Of a DNA stretch of 64,000 bases, positions 7,989 to 15,248 are shown one piece after another. The stretch's first letter is position 1; each line of letters begins with the position of its first letter. Under the pieces are notes generated by a model. It was not told the origin of the DNA, made no database searches, and was given only the letters and a program-made list of their open reading frames with translations. A program made the translations under genes and the position numbers. This stretch comes from JAWLHU01 sp049325315 (GTDB lineage: Bacteria > Bacillota > Sulfobacillia > Symbiobacteriales > Symbiobacteriaceae): assembly GCA_049325315.1 (NCBI GenBank), contig JBMONB010000099.1:1-64000 (forward strand). Direction: 5' to 3'.

Positions 7989-8480
7989 TCATGCCCCACG
8001 GATTAAGGGGAGCAGGCGGTCCAGCACCATGCGCTCCACCATGGCCAGTCCGGGCTGGTCGCTGAGCAGCAGGGGCCGCCCATAGCGCCGGGCCGCATCG
8101 TTCGCCCTCTGGCTGGCCTTGTGGCTCCCCCAAGCTGTGAGGTAAAGCGTGCCGTGGGTCTTCTGGACCACCCGGTCGATCAGGCCGAGCTTGTCGCTGG
8201 CCCCGGCGAAGAGCAACTGGCCGCCCAGCCGTTCAATGACCGTCTTGTAGTCGGGCTCCCGGCTTGGGTGGCCAATGATCCCGATGCGGACCCCCGCGAG
8301 GGGCGGCTCCTCCGGAGGCGGCAGAAGCGCTGTGAGCTGTTGGTACAGCTCGGCGTTCTCCGCGGTGAGCGCCTCCAGGTTTCTGGCCGCGCACTCCAAC
8401 TCCGCCCGCGCCTCCTTCAACTGGAGTCGCAGCTGCCTGATCTCCGCGTCAGCCAGCGCGAGCAGGTCGTCATCAACCAT
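7989..8480 (-). CDS. DUF2325 domain protein with N-terminal coiled coil
   Basis: A 163-aa protein. Residues 5-55 form a heptad-like coiled coil (LADAEIRQLRLQLKEARAEL). Residues 65-160 match DUF2325: GVRIGIIGHPSREPDYKTVI, a GTLYLTAWGSHKASQRA core and a basic C-terminus. DUF2325 proteins are common in Firmicutes; their biochemical role is not established. The ATG at 8480 has an AAGGGGG box about 7 nt upstream; the frame extends to 8549 but that part has no support. Confidence 0.82.
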   Translation of the reverse strand: MVDDDLLALADAEIRQLRLQLKEARAELECAARNLEALTAENAELYQQLTALLPPPEEPPLAGVRIGIIGHPSREPDYKTVIERLGGQLLFAGASDKLGLIDRVVQKTHGTLYLTAWGSHKASQRANDAARRYGRPLLLSDQPGLAMVERMVLDRLLPLIRGA

Positions 8481-8626
8481 GACAGGACCCCCTTTGCGGG
8501 CTGTGCGGTGAAGAAGGCTACCTCCTCTGCTGTGTACGACGTGTATCATCAGCCCCAGGTCTCATTGGAATATACCACAGGATTACTGAAAATCCTTCTT
8601 TATCCATAGGCTCAGCCGGTCAATTC

Positions 8627-9061
8627 TCAGCGGTTGGCCCTGGTCACATTCGCCAGAACCCGCTTCAGGAGCTGGCCGAGCAGCCCGCGCTCCTCCGGGG
8701 AGAGCCCCTGCAGCAGGATCTCCTGTACCTCCTCGACGCAGGCCTCCAGCTCAGGACGAATCGCCCGTCCCCTCTCCGTGAGATGGATGCGAAACGTGCG
8801 CCGGTCTTCCGGGTCGCTGCGCCGCTCCACATAGCCCAGCCCCTCCAGCCGGTTGATCGCCCCGACGGCCGCCGACTTATCCACCAGCAGGTGGTCGGCC
8901 AGCGACTGCTGCGTCTGGCCATCTTCCCGGTAGAGGGCAAAGAGGTAGGTGTACTGGCCCGGGCCGATCCCCAGAGACTCCATCCGCCGGGCCATGAAGG
9001 CTTGAATCTGGCGGGCGGAAACCGCCACGTACTTGGGGATGTTGTCATGCAGTTGGACCAT
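8627..9061 (-). CDS. MarR family transcriptional regulator
   Basis: A 144-aa winged-helix regulator: helices 1-2 (QIQAFMARRMESLGI), recognition region (TQQSLADHLLVDKSAAVGAI), and the wing (GYVERRSDPEDRRTFRIHLT) with the DxR motif of MarR proteins. The ATG at 9061 has GGAAGGTGG upstream and lies inside the last 17 bases of the MFS gene, so the two are translated together. The likely target is the inverted repeat at 10249-10277 in front of the MFS gene, giving autoregulation of an efflux operon; the ligand is unknown. Confidence 0.88.
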   Translation of the reverse strand: MVQLHDNIPKYVAVSARQIQAFMARRMESLGIGPGQYTYLFALYREDGQTQQSLADHLLVDKSAAVGAINRLEGLGYVERRSDPEDRRTFRIHLTERGRAIRPELEACVEEVQEILLQGLSPEERGLLGQLLKRVLANVTRANR

Positions 9062-10226
9062 GCTGAGCCACCTTCCCTGCGTAGTAGCGCCTGACATAGA
9101 GCAGGAACCAGGCCAGCGGCGCCAGGAGGATCAGTCCGCTTGCGGTGTACATGGCGGCCAGGCCGGCGGCGTCGGCCACCCAGCCCAGCACCGTGGAGCC
9201 CAGCCCGATACCCAAATCAATGCCCGAGAAGAGGGTCGAGCTGGCCACCCCCCGGCGCTGCGGCTCCACCAGATTGATCGCCATGGCCTGGAGCGTGGGG
9301 AAGACGTTCCCGTTCCCCACCCCCAGCAGAACCGCCGCCAGGGCAAAGAGCGGCGTGGTCTGGGTCATGCCCAGCACCACAAAGCCGGCCATCAGCATCA
9401 GCAGCCCACCCGACAGCGTCAGGGTGGGGCCGCGCCGGTCCAGCAGCCGCCCGGCAAAGGGGCGGGCGATCGACATGGCCACGGCGTAGACGAGGAAGAA
9501 GAGGCCGGCGTTCAGCCCCCGCTCCTGGGTGAAGAGGGTGAGGAAGCTGACCACGCCGCCGTAGCTCATCATGCCGACCAGGGCGATCCCCGCGACCGGC
9601 AGCACCCGCCGGTCGAGGAACGAGTCGACCGAAAGGCTGCGCCCCGAGGGCTTCACCGTCGGATACCGAATCAGGGCGCCCATGAGAGCCGCCACTGCGG
9701 CAAGTGCCCCCGCAGCGAAAAAGAGCCGGCCGTAGAGCCCGTCGCCGGCGATCTGGAGGCCGAGCAGGGGGCCGAAGGCCATCGCCAGGGTCATGGTCAT
9801 GCCGTAGTAGCCCAGCCCCTCCCCCCGGCGCTCGCCGGGCAGCAGGTCCGCCGCGACGGTGGAGCCGCCGGTGGTGAGCACCCCCCAGCTCAGCCCGTGC
9901 AGGAAGCGGACCACCAGCAGGAGCAGGAAGACCGAAGCGGCCTGGTAGCTGAAGACGAAGAGGGCAAAGAGGCTGAGGCCCCCCAGGTAGACCGCCTTGC
10001 GCCCGCGCACATCCAGCAGGTAGCCGGCCAGGGGCCGGATCGCCAGGGCCGCCACCGTGAAGATGCCGATCAGATAGCCCACCTGGCTCTTGTCGGCCCG
10101 CAGGATATCGGTGGCAAAGGCGGGTACCGTGGGCAGCAGAAAGTAGAAGCTGGTGGCCATGAGGAAGTTGGTTACCCAGAGCAGCGTGAAATCCCGGTTC
10201 CAGATCGCCGGACGTTCGGGCGACAT
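9045..10226 (-). CDS. MFS transporter, drug-efflux type
   Basis: A 393-aa protein with 12 predicted membrane helices. Motif A after helix 2 is GYLLDVRGRKAVYLGG and the related central loop is AGRLLDRRGPTLTLSGG. The pattern fits the 12-helix efflux permeases often paired with MarR regulators. The ATG at 10226 has a GGGGGGATCACC leader identical in style to other genes here. It is followed by an overlapping marR gene. The substrate cannot be deduced. Confidence 0.88.
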   Translation of the reverse strand: MSPERPAIWNRDFTLLWVTNFLMATSFYFLLPTVPAFATDILRADKSQVGYLIGIFTVAALAIRPLAGYLLDVRGRKAVYLGGLSLFALFVFSYQAASVFLLLLVVRFLHGLSWGVLTTGGSTVAADLLPGERRGEGLGYYGMTMTLAMAFGPLLGLQIAGDGLYGRLFFAAGALAAVAALMGALIRYPTVKPSGRSLSVDSFLDRRVLPVAGIALVGMMSYGGVVSFLTLFTQERGLNAGLFFLVYAVAMSIARPFAGRLLDRRGPTLTLSGGLLMLMAGFVVLGMTQTTPLFALAAVLLGVGNGNVFPTLQAMAINLVEPQRRGVASSTLFSGIDLGIGLGSTVLGWVADAAGLAAMYTASGLILLAPLAWFLLYVRRYYAGKVAQHGPTA

Positions 10227-10248
10227 GGTGATCCCCCCGGATTACTTC

Positions 10249-10277
10249 GTTGAGTAGTCAACAGTTGTGTACTCAAC
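10249..10277. promoter_or_regulatory. Candidate MarR operator
   Basis: GTTGAGTA (10249-10256) and TACTCAAC (10270-10277) form a perfect 8-bp inverted repeat with a 13-nt spacer that itself contains GTCAACAGTTG. It lies 22 nt upstream of the MFS start codon, where a bound repressor would block the promoter. The adjacent marR product is the obvious candidate ligand-responsive binder. Confidence 0.6.
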
Positions 10278-10300
10278 GTTACATCTTCCGGAAGGTTACG

Positions 10301-10450
10301 TCAAGATACACGCCTGCCCCTTATGGCGGCCAGAATCTCAGCCGCTGCCCGTTCGCCGGTCTCCACACCGCCGTTGAGGAACCCCTGGAAGTCCAGCGAG
10401 GTATGTTCCCCGGCGAAGGCTCGACCTGCTCCCGCCTCTCCGCCACCCTA
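10301..10450 (-). pseudogene. Remnant of a flavin amine oxidase C-terminus
   Basis: An in-frame stretch between TAG (10448-10450) and TGA (10301-10303) encodes 48 residues including FAGEHTSLDFQGFLNGG and VETGERAAAEILAAI. This is the highly conserved C-terminal FAD-contact region of flavin-containing amine oxidases (FAGEH-T....G..NGA..SG.RAA.EI). No start codon, ribosome binding site or remaining 400 residues are present, so it is a 3' gene fragment. It abuts the MarR operator region. Confidence 0.65.
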
Positions 10451-10484
10451 GTCCTACGCTTTTCGCCCGGGGGCGCAGAAGAGG

Positions 10485-10518
10485 CTGGCCGCCGTTCCCT
10501 GCGTGGGACGGCGGCCAG
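10485..10518 (-). terminator. Terminator after the 56-aa protein gene
   Basis: A long GC-rich stem (CTGGCCGCCGT with ACGGCGGCCAG plus CCC/GGG) followed on the minus strand by CCTCTTCTG. It lies 12 nt after the stop of the small gene at 10530 and supports that gene being a separate transcription unit. Confidence 0.6.
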
Positions 10519-10529
10519 GTGAACGCGGG

Positions 10530-10700
10530 CTATTGCTCGGTCGGCTTCTCCCGATAGGCGTTCTGCGGCGGGGCCTCCCCCTGCCTGTACTGCCCCCCGA
10601 CCTTGGGCGCCGGATTCTGAATGGCCGCTGTCTGCGGGTTGGTGTCGTGCACATTGACATCGGTGTTCAGCGGATCCGAAGGGGTTCGTTTTCCTGGCAT
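10530..10700 (-). CDS. Small hydrophilic protein (56 aa), function unknown
   Basis: A short frame that begins MPGKRTPSDPLNTDVNVHDT and ends YREKPTEQ. It is rich in Asn, Pro, Gln and Thr, has no Cys or Trp, no hydrophobic core and no membrane segment, so it is probably intrinsically disordered. The ATG at 10700 has GGAGG 8 nt upstream and a strong hairpin follows the stop. This gene-like architecture is the main evidence. The composition recalls small spore-associated or coat proteins of Firmicutes, but no family is recognised. Confidence 0.6.
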   Translation of the reverse strand: MPGKRTPSDPLNTDVNVHDTNPQTAAIQNPAPKVGGQYRQGEAPPQNAYREKPTEQ

Positions 10701-10815
10701 CTGCATCGCCTCCTGGCGCTAGCTTGCCCCGGCAGGGGCCCTCCAACCAGGCTGGACGGGAGAGTTCGACAGATGATGTCGAGCGATTTTTCGCTTTATA
10801 CCTGTGAGCATCCTC

Positions 10816-10846
10816 TTGACGTTCGCCCTACCTTTTCCAGTAAAAT
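10816..10846 (+). promoter_or_regulatory. Sigma-A-type promoter for the TPR/peptide cassette
   Basis: TTGACG (10816-10821) and TAAAAT (10841-10846) are separated by 19 nt, at the upper end of the sigma-A range, 36 nt before the GTG start of the TPR gene. Confidence 0.5.
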
Positions 10847-10882
10847 GGGAATCGATACCAGCGAATGAAGGGGGTGAACGGG

Positions 10883-11758
10883 GTGGCGCGCAACGAGGCG
10901 CTGCGCACAGCCTTGCTGGCAGGTGATCACCAGGAGGCCTGGGGCATCTACCAGGCGCTCTGTGAGGCCGGTCAGGCTGACGCGGACACCCACCATATGG
11001 GTGGCCGGGCGGCCGTGGCAAAAGGCGATCTCTACAACGCCCGTCGGGCGATGGATGCGGCTTTGACCGCCGGGGCATCCGGACGTACGCTCGGCCAGGT
11101 CCGGCTGATCCTCGGGGAGGTTCTGCGGCGAATCGGCGACCTGAGCGAGGCGGCGGAGACCCTGGAGCGGTTCCTCGCCGGCATGTGGGAGTACCCGGAG
11201 CTTGGACCCCTCTGGCAGGGCAGCGGCCTCTACAATCTGGGGCTGACCTACCGGCAGCTCGGGCGGCTCGACGAGGCCAGGGCAGCCTATATCGCTGCTG
11301 CTGAGGAATGCCGCCGGGAAGGGTTACGGGACCTGCTGGGGTGGTGCTTGAGGAACCTGGCATGGGTCCTATGCCTGCAAGGGGATACAGATGGAGCCAG
11401 AGAGGCTCTGGGTGAAGCAGAGGGCTTCTGTCCGGAGGAGGACAGGTGGCATCAGGTGTTGGGCTGGGCGCATGTGGAGGCGGTCGAGGGCTGGCAGCAT
11501 TCGACTACTGCGATGTGTAAGCGGATTATTGAGGCATCATCGGCGTCACCAGATGTTCAGGCGCACGCATACTGGCTTTTGGGTCGAGAGGCCCTGAGGC
11601 ACGGTGACCACAGGATCGCCATGATGATGGCAGAGGCAGCATTGGAGGAGGCAAAGTCCTTTCCGGGAGACAACCGGGCCCGGAACGATGCAGCCGATCT
11701 GTGGCGAAATGCGAAATCGCAGCTGCATGAAGTCGAAAGCGGTGCGGCGGGGGCGTAG
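10883..11758 (+). CDS. TPR protein, candidate peptide-responsive regulator (Rap/RRNPP-like)
   Basis: A 291-aa all-helical protein made of about seven to eight tetratricopeptide-type repeats; clear ones are DLYNARRAMDAALTAG, RIGDLSEAAETLERFL, QLGRLDEARAAYIAAAEE and LQGDTDGAREALGEAE. No helix-turn-helix domain precedes the repeats, so it resembles the Rap type of the Rap/RRNPP group rather than PlcR/PrgX types. GTG at 10883 is preferred because AAGGGGGTGA lies 5-6 nt upstream; the ATG at 10865 lacks one. Eighty-four bases downstream a 40-aa secreted peptide is encoded on the same strand, the arrangement of rap-phr cassettes. By analogy the TPR protein would bind the matured peptide. The repeat assignment is solid; the signalling role is inference. 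Confidence 0.75.
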   Translation: MARNEALRTALLAGDHQEAWGIYQALCEAGQADADTHHMGGRAAVAKGDLYNARRAMDAALTAGASGRTLGQVRLILGEVLRRIGDLSEAAETLERFLAGMWEYPELGPLWQGSGLYNLGLTYRQLGRLDEARAAYIAAAEECRREGLRDLLGWCLRNLAWVLCLQGDTDGAREALGEAEGFCPEEDRWHQVLGWAHVEAVEGWQHSTTAMCKRIIEASSASPDVQAHAYWLLGREALRHGDHRIAMMMAEAALEEAKSFPGDNRARNDAADLWRNAKSQLHEVESGAAGA

Positions 11759-11759
11759 G

Positions 11760-11829
11760 CCCCCACCGTTTCAGATAGATTTTCGCTGCTGGGTGAATTC
11801 GCTGGTGGCGATTTGAAAATGGGTGGGGG
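11760..11829 (+). promoter_or_regulatory. RNA structure that could hide the peptide gene's ribosome binding site
   Basis: CCCCCACC (11760-11767), just after the TPR stop codon, is complementary to GGTGGGGG (11822-11829), which overlaps the GGGGGAGG box of the peptide gene. An inner ATTTTC...GAAAAT pairing (to 11815-11820) extends the stem. Ribosomes finishing the TPR gene would disrupt the 5' arm, so this could couple the two genes. Confidence 0.45.
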
Positions 11830-11842
11830 AGGTTCCTGAACG

Positions 11843-11965
11843 ATGCGAAAGCTGATGGTTCTGGTCATGGTGATCCTGGCCCTCGGTACCCTCGCTGGGG
11901 TGGCTGCTGCAGAGCACGGCGGTACAATCCCGCCGATGATCACGGCGTCCTGGGGCGGCAGGTAA
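11843..11965 (+). CDS. Secreted 40-aa peptide precursor (Phr-like)
   Basis: A short gene encoding MRKLMVLVMVILALGTLAGV followed by AAAEHGGTIPPMITASWGGR. Residues 1-23 form a textbook signal peptide: basic start, hydrophobic core, and an AAA cleavage site. Export would release a 17-residue tail starting EHGG. The ATG follows a GGGGGAGG box, and a strong hairpin terminator begins 22 nt after the stop. Size, export signal, position directly after a TPR gene and small polar tail match Phr-type signalling peptide precursors. Alternatives are a small antimicrobial or envelope peptide. Confidence 0.65.
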   Translation: MRKLMVLVMVILALGTLAGVAAAEHGGTIPPMITASWGGR

Positions 11966-11986
11966 GAGGCTGGCTGCAAGAGAGAT

Positions 11987-12012
11987 CCCCCTGCCGGGCA
12001 ACCGGCAGGGGG
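11987..12012. terminator. Bidirectional terminator between peptide gene and glpD
   Basis: CCCCCTGCCGG (11987-11997) and CCGGCAGGGGG (12002-12012) form a perfect 11-bp stem with a 4-nt loop. It lies between convergent genes and can serve both the TPR/peptide transcript and the glycerol operon. The U-tract is weak in both directions. Confidence 0.65.
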
Positions 12013-12034
12013 TTCGCAATGGTAGAGGCATCGC

Positions 12035-13687
12035 TTAGCGTACAACCCTAGCCGGGACCCCGTGCTCCACGGCGATCTGCCGGTAGGCCGAGACTTGCGC
12101 AGCCCGCTGCTCCTCGCTCCAACCGAGCATGGTGGCCATGAGCGAGGCCGCCTCCTCCACGGCGCCCAGGCCGTGGTTCTCGGCAAAGAGGAGCAGGGCG
12201 GCACGGCGGTCCATGAAGTCCGGCAGGGTGAGGGCCATCTCCTGCTCCACCGCCAGGCGCACCTCGCCGCGCAGGGCGTCGACCCCCTCGGCCAGGGGCT
12301 TTAGCCAGGCGCTGTCCTCCTCCCCAAAACGGAGCAGCTCCTGCACCCGACCGCCGTATATCCAGGTGATGCGGTTGGCTGCCCGCTCGCTGACACCGCG
12401 TGCTGTCAGCCGGTCCTGCATGGCGGCCCGGAACTCCTCGAACCGGCGGCCACCCAGGTCGGCGCCGGGCAGCGGGACCTCCAGCGTCCGCCGGTTGTCG
12501 CCCAGGTCACGGCCCAACTCCTGCGCCACATGCTCCATGAGGCGGCCGGCCATGGCCCGGTAGGTGGTCAGCTTGCCCCCAGCCAGGGTGAGCAGCCCCT
12601 CGGGGCTCCGCCAGACCTCATCGTGGCGGGAGGTGTCGCGCGGCGCTTTGCCCGGCTCGGCAATGAGGGGGCGCAGGCCGGCCCAGGTGGAGACGATATC
12701 CGCCTCGGTCAGGCCCAGGCTGGGGAAGCAGTCCTGCGCCAGCTTCAGCAGCTCCTCTGCGGCCTCCCGGTCGGCGACCGGCCCATCCAGGGGGCCGTGG
12801 TGCGGCTCATCGGTGGTGCCAATGTAGACGTAGTCCCAGCGGCGAATGGCAAAGCCCTCCCGCCCGCCGGGCGACTTCAGCGCCACGGCGTTCTCCAGCG
12901 GAAGCCGGCTCGCCCGGAACAGCAGGTGGATCCCCTTGCTGGGCAAGATCTGTCTGGGCGGCGGGGAGGAGCCCCGCTTCAGGGTCTCCTCGGCCCAGGG
13001 CCCGGTGGCGTTGACCACCACCCGGGCCCGCACCCGGTACTCCTGGCCGGTGAGTCCATCCTTCACCACCCCGCCAGTGATCCTCCCGTGTTCGGTAACA
13101 AAGGCCACCAGGGGGGCGTAGTTAGCCACCGCCGCTCCCTGCTCCGCCGCGGACATGGCGTTCTCCAGGGTGAAGCGGCCGTCGTCGGTGATGTACTCAC
13201 CATACTCCAGAGCGGCGGTCGCTCCCTCCCGCAGGGCGGGTACCTTGGCGGAGAGCTCCTCCAGGGTGAGCACGCGGTGCTCCTCCTCCGGGGTGGCGCC
13301 TGCCAGCTTGTCGAACATCCAGAAGCCGGCCCGGTAGGTGGCCAGATTCCCGCCATAGAGCGGGAAGACAAAGGGCAGTGGGTGGATCAGGTGGGGCGCG
13401 ATCTGGCGGAGCGCCTTGCGCTCCCGGGCCGACTCACGCACCAGGTTGACCTCTCCATAGGCCAGGTAGCGAATGCCGCCGTGTACCAGCTTGGAGGAGC
13501 GGCTCGAGGTGCCCGAGGCGAAGTCGCCCTTCTCCACCAGGGCGACGTTGAGGCCCCGGAGCTTGGCATCCCGGGCCAGTCCACAGCCGGAGATGCCTCC
13601 GCCGATCACCAGCAGGTCGAACTCCTCTGCGGCCAGGCGCTCCAGCGCAGCCCTCCGGCCGGTGGGGCTGAACGGATGATGTGTCAT
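12035..13687 (-). CDS. glpD: Aerobic glycerol-3-phosphate dehydrogenase
   Basis: A 550-aa flavoprotein that oxidises sn-glycerol 3-phosphate to dihydroxyacetone phosphate and passes electrons to quinone at the membrane. The FAD-binding loop is VIGGGISGCG near the N-terminus, followed by the family motif GTSSRSSKLVHGGIRYL. A long C-terminal domain (from about residue 400) is typical of GlpD/GlpA. The ATG at 13687 is chosen because it starts the conserved N-terminus and has AAGGAG upstream, although 11 nt away. It follows glpK by 35 nt and is the last gene of the operon. Confidence 0.93.
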   Translation of the reverse strand: MTHHPFSPTGRRAALERLAAEEFDLLVIGGGISGCGLARDAKLRGLNVALVEKGDFASGTSSRSSKLVHGGIRYLAYGEVNLVRESARERKALRQIAPHLIHPLPFVFPLYGGNLATYRAGFWMFDKLAGATPEEEHRVLTLEELSAKVPALREGATAALEYGEYITDDGRFTLENAMSAAEQGAAVANYAPLVAFVTEHGRITGGVVKDGLTGQEYRVRARVVVNATGPWAEETLKRGSSPPPRQILPSKGIHLLFRASRLPLENAVALKSPGGREGFAIRRWDYVYIGTTDEPHHGPLDGPVADREAAEELLKLAQDCFPSLGLTEADIVSTWAGLRPLIAEPGKAPRDTSRHDEVWRSPEGLLTLAGGKLTTYRAMAGRLMEHVAQELGRDLGDNRRTLEVPLPGADLGGRRFEEFRAAMQDRLTARGVSERAANRITWIYGGRVQELLRFGEEDSAWLKPLAEGVDALRGEVRLAVEQEMALTLPDFMDRRAALLLFAENHGLGAVEEAASLMATMLGWSEEQRAAQVSAYRQIAVEHGVPARVVR

Positions 13688-13722
13688 GGAACGGTCAGCT
13701 CCTTCCCGTGACATCAAGCTGT

Positions 13723-15198
13723 CTAACGGGCCGTCCGTCCGGCCAGGGAGCGCAGGGCCTCCACCGCCTCCTGCCACACGGCGAACCGCTCCTGCAGGGC
13801 AGCGGCCCCTTCGCCCGGCAGGAAGGTCAGTCCCGGCGCCCGGGTGGCGCGCAGTTCGTCGACCGAGTTCCAATACCCGACCGCCAGTCCGGCCATGCTG
13901 GCAATGCCCAGCGCCGTCACCTGGCTGGTGGCGGGCCGCTCCACCGGTACGCCCAGCACGTCGGCCTGAATCTGTAAGAAGAGATCGTTCTCCGCCATGC
14001 CGCCGTCGACCCGGAGCGACGGGAAGGACGGTACCGGGGAGAGCGCCCGCAGCGACTCCACCACCTGCCGGGTCCGGAAGGCGATGCCCTCCAGCAGGGC
14101 GCGGGCCACGTGGGCACGGGTGGTGGCACGGGTCAGCCCCACCAGGCCGCCCTTGACCGCATGGTCCATGTAGGGGGTGCCCAGCCCCTGAAGCGCCGGC
14201 ACGAAGAAGACGCCCCCGCTGTCCGGGACCTGCGCCGCCAGGGCGCTGCTCTCCTGTGGCGAATCCAGCAGCCGCATGTCGCGGGCCCAGCCCACCGATG
14301 CCCCGCCGGTGATCACGGTGCCCTCCAGGCAGAAGAGATCGTGCCCGCCCATGCGCCAGAGTGCCAGCGGGTAGGCCCCCTCCACCGGAAGCCAGTTGGA
14401 CCCGGTATTCACATCGACCATGACCGATGTGCCGTAGGTCGCCTTTCCCTCGCCCGGGGCGACGCAGAGCTGGCCAAACATGGCGGCCTGCTGGTCACCA
14501 GCCACAGCCGCCACGGGCACCGGAGCGCCGAAGACGGCGGAGGCTGTCTCCCCATAGACCCCGCTGCTGGGCGAGACCTTGGCCAGCGCCTCCACCGGCA
14601 CCCCCGCCAGCCCTGCCAGCCTGGGGTTCCAGTCGCCGGTCCCCGGGTCCCACAACAGGGTGGTGCATGCGTTGGATGGATCGGTCACAAACGCCTTGCC
14701 CGCGGTCAGCTTCCAGATCAGCCAGGTGTCGAGGGTGCCCACCAGCGCCTCGCCCTCCGCCACCTTCTCCCGGGCGCCCGGCACGTTCTGCAGGAGCCAT
14801 TCCATTTTGGTCAGCGAGGCGATGGGGCTGACAGTGAAGCCCAGCGCCTGGCTCAGTTCCATGCAGCGCCGGTATGTACGGAGGTCTTGCCAGACCAGAG
14901 CGTTGTAAAGCGGCTGCCCGGTCGCCCGGTCCCAGACTAGGGTGGTAGCCCGCTGGCCCGTCACGCCGATGGCCGCCACGTCGGCCGGCTCGATCCGGGC
15001 CTTCTGCAGCGTCTCCTGCATGAGGCCGCGGGTCACCTCCCAGATCTCCATTGGGTCATGCTCCAGCAGTCCCGGTGCGGGAGTGATCTGGCGGAACTCC
15101 CGGTAAGATCGGGCCACCTCCTGGCCGCGGCGGTCGTACAGAATCGTTCGGATCCCCGTCGTCCCGGCATCGATCGCCAGCAGCAACTGCTTCTCCAC
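13723..15198 (-). CDS. glpK: Glycerol kinase
   Basis: A 491-aa FGGY-family kinase that phosphorylates glycerol to glycerol 3-phosphate. Visible signatures are the N-terminal phosphate loop DAGTTGIRTILYDRRG, the ATP-site segment ATYGTSVMVDVNTG and the C-terminal FGGY block RVDGGMAENDLFLQIQADVL. The GTG at 15198 has GAGGAGG 7 nt upstream. It sits between the AGPS-like flavoprotein gene and glpD on one strand. Length is normal. Its product is the substrate of the glpD enzyme, so the operon takes glycerol to DHAP. Confidence 0.92.
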   Translation of the reverse strand: MEKQLLLAIDAGTTGIRTILYDRRGQEVARSYREFRQITPAPGLLEHDPMEIWEVTRGLMQETLQKARIEPADVAAIGVTGQRATTLVWDRATGQPLYNALVWQDLRTYRRCMELSQALGFTVSPIASLTKMEWLLQNVPGAREKVAEGEALVGTLDTWLIWKLTAGKAFVTDPSNACTTLLWDPGTGDWNPRLAGLAGVPVEALAKVSPSSGVYGETASAVFGAPVPVAAVAGDQQAAMFGQLCVAPGEGKATYGTSVMVDVNTGSNWLPVEGAYPLALWRMGGHDLFCLEGTVITGGASVGWARDMRLLDSPQESSALAAQVPDSGGVFFVPALQGLGTPYMDHAVKGGLVGLTRATTRAHVARALLEGIAFRTRQVVESLRALSPVPSFPSLRVDGGMAENDLFLQIQADVLGVPVERPATSQVTALGIASMAGLAVGYWNSVDELRATRAPGLTFLPGEGAAALQERFAVWQEAVEALRSLAGRTAR

Positions 15199-15248
15199 GG
15201 TTCATCCTCCTCTGTTCGGGCGGGTGAAGCCCAAGGTGGGGCCAGACC

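Noticed and set aside
10321..10746. 141-codon minus-strand frame covering the small-protein region
   Set aside because: Arg/Pro-rich without a ribosome binding site; it runs through the terminator at 10485 and is out of frame with both the 56-aa gene and the amine oxidase remnant.
12530..13711. Plus-strand frame antisense to glpD
   Set aside because: glpD motifs are complete on the minus strand; this is a shadow.
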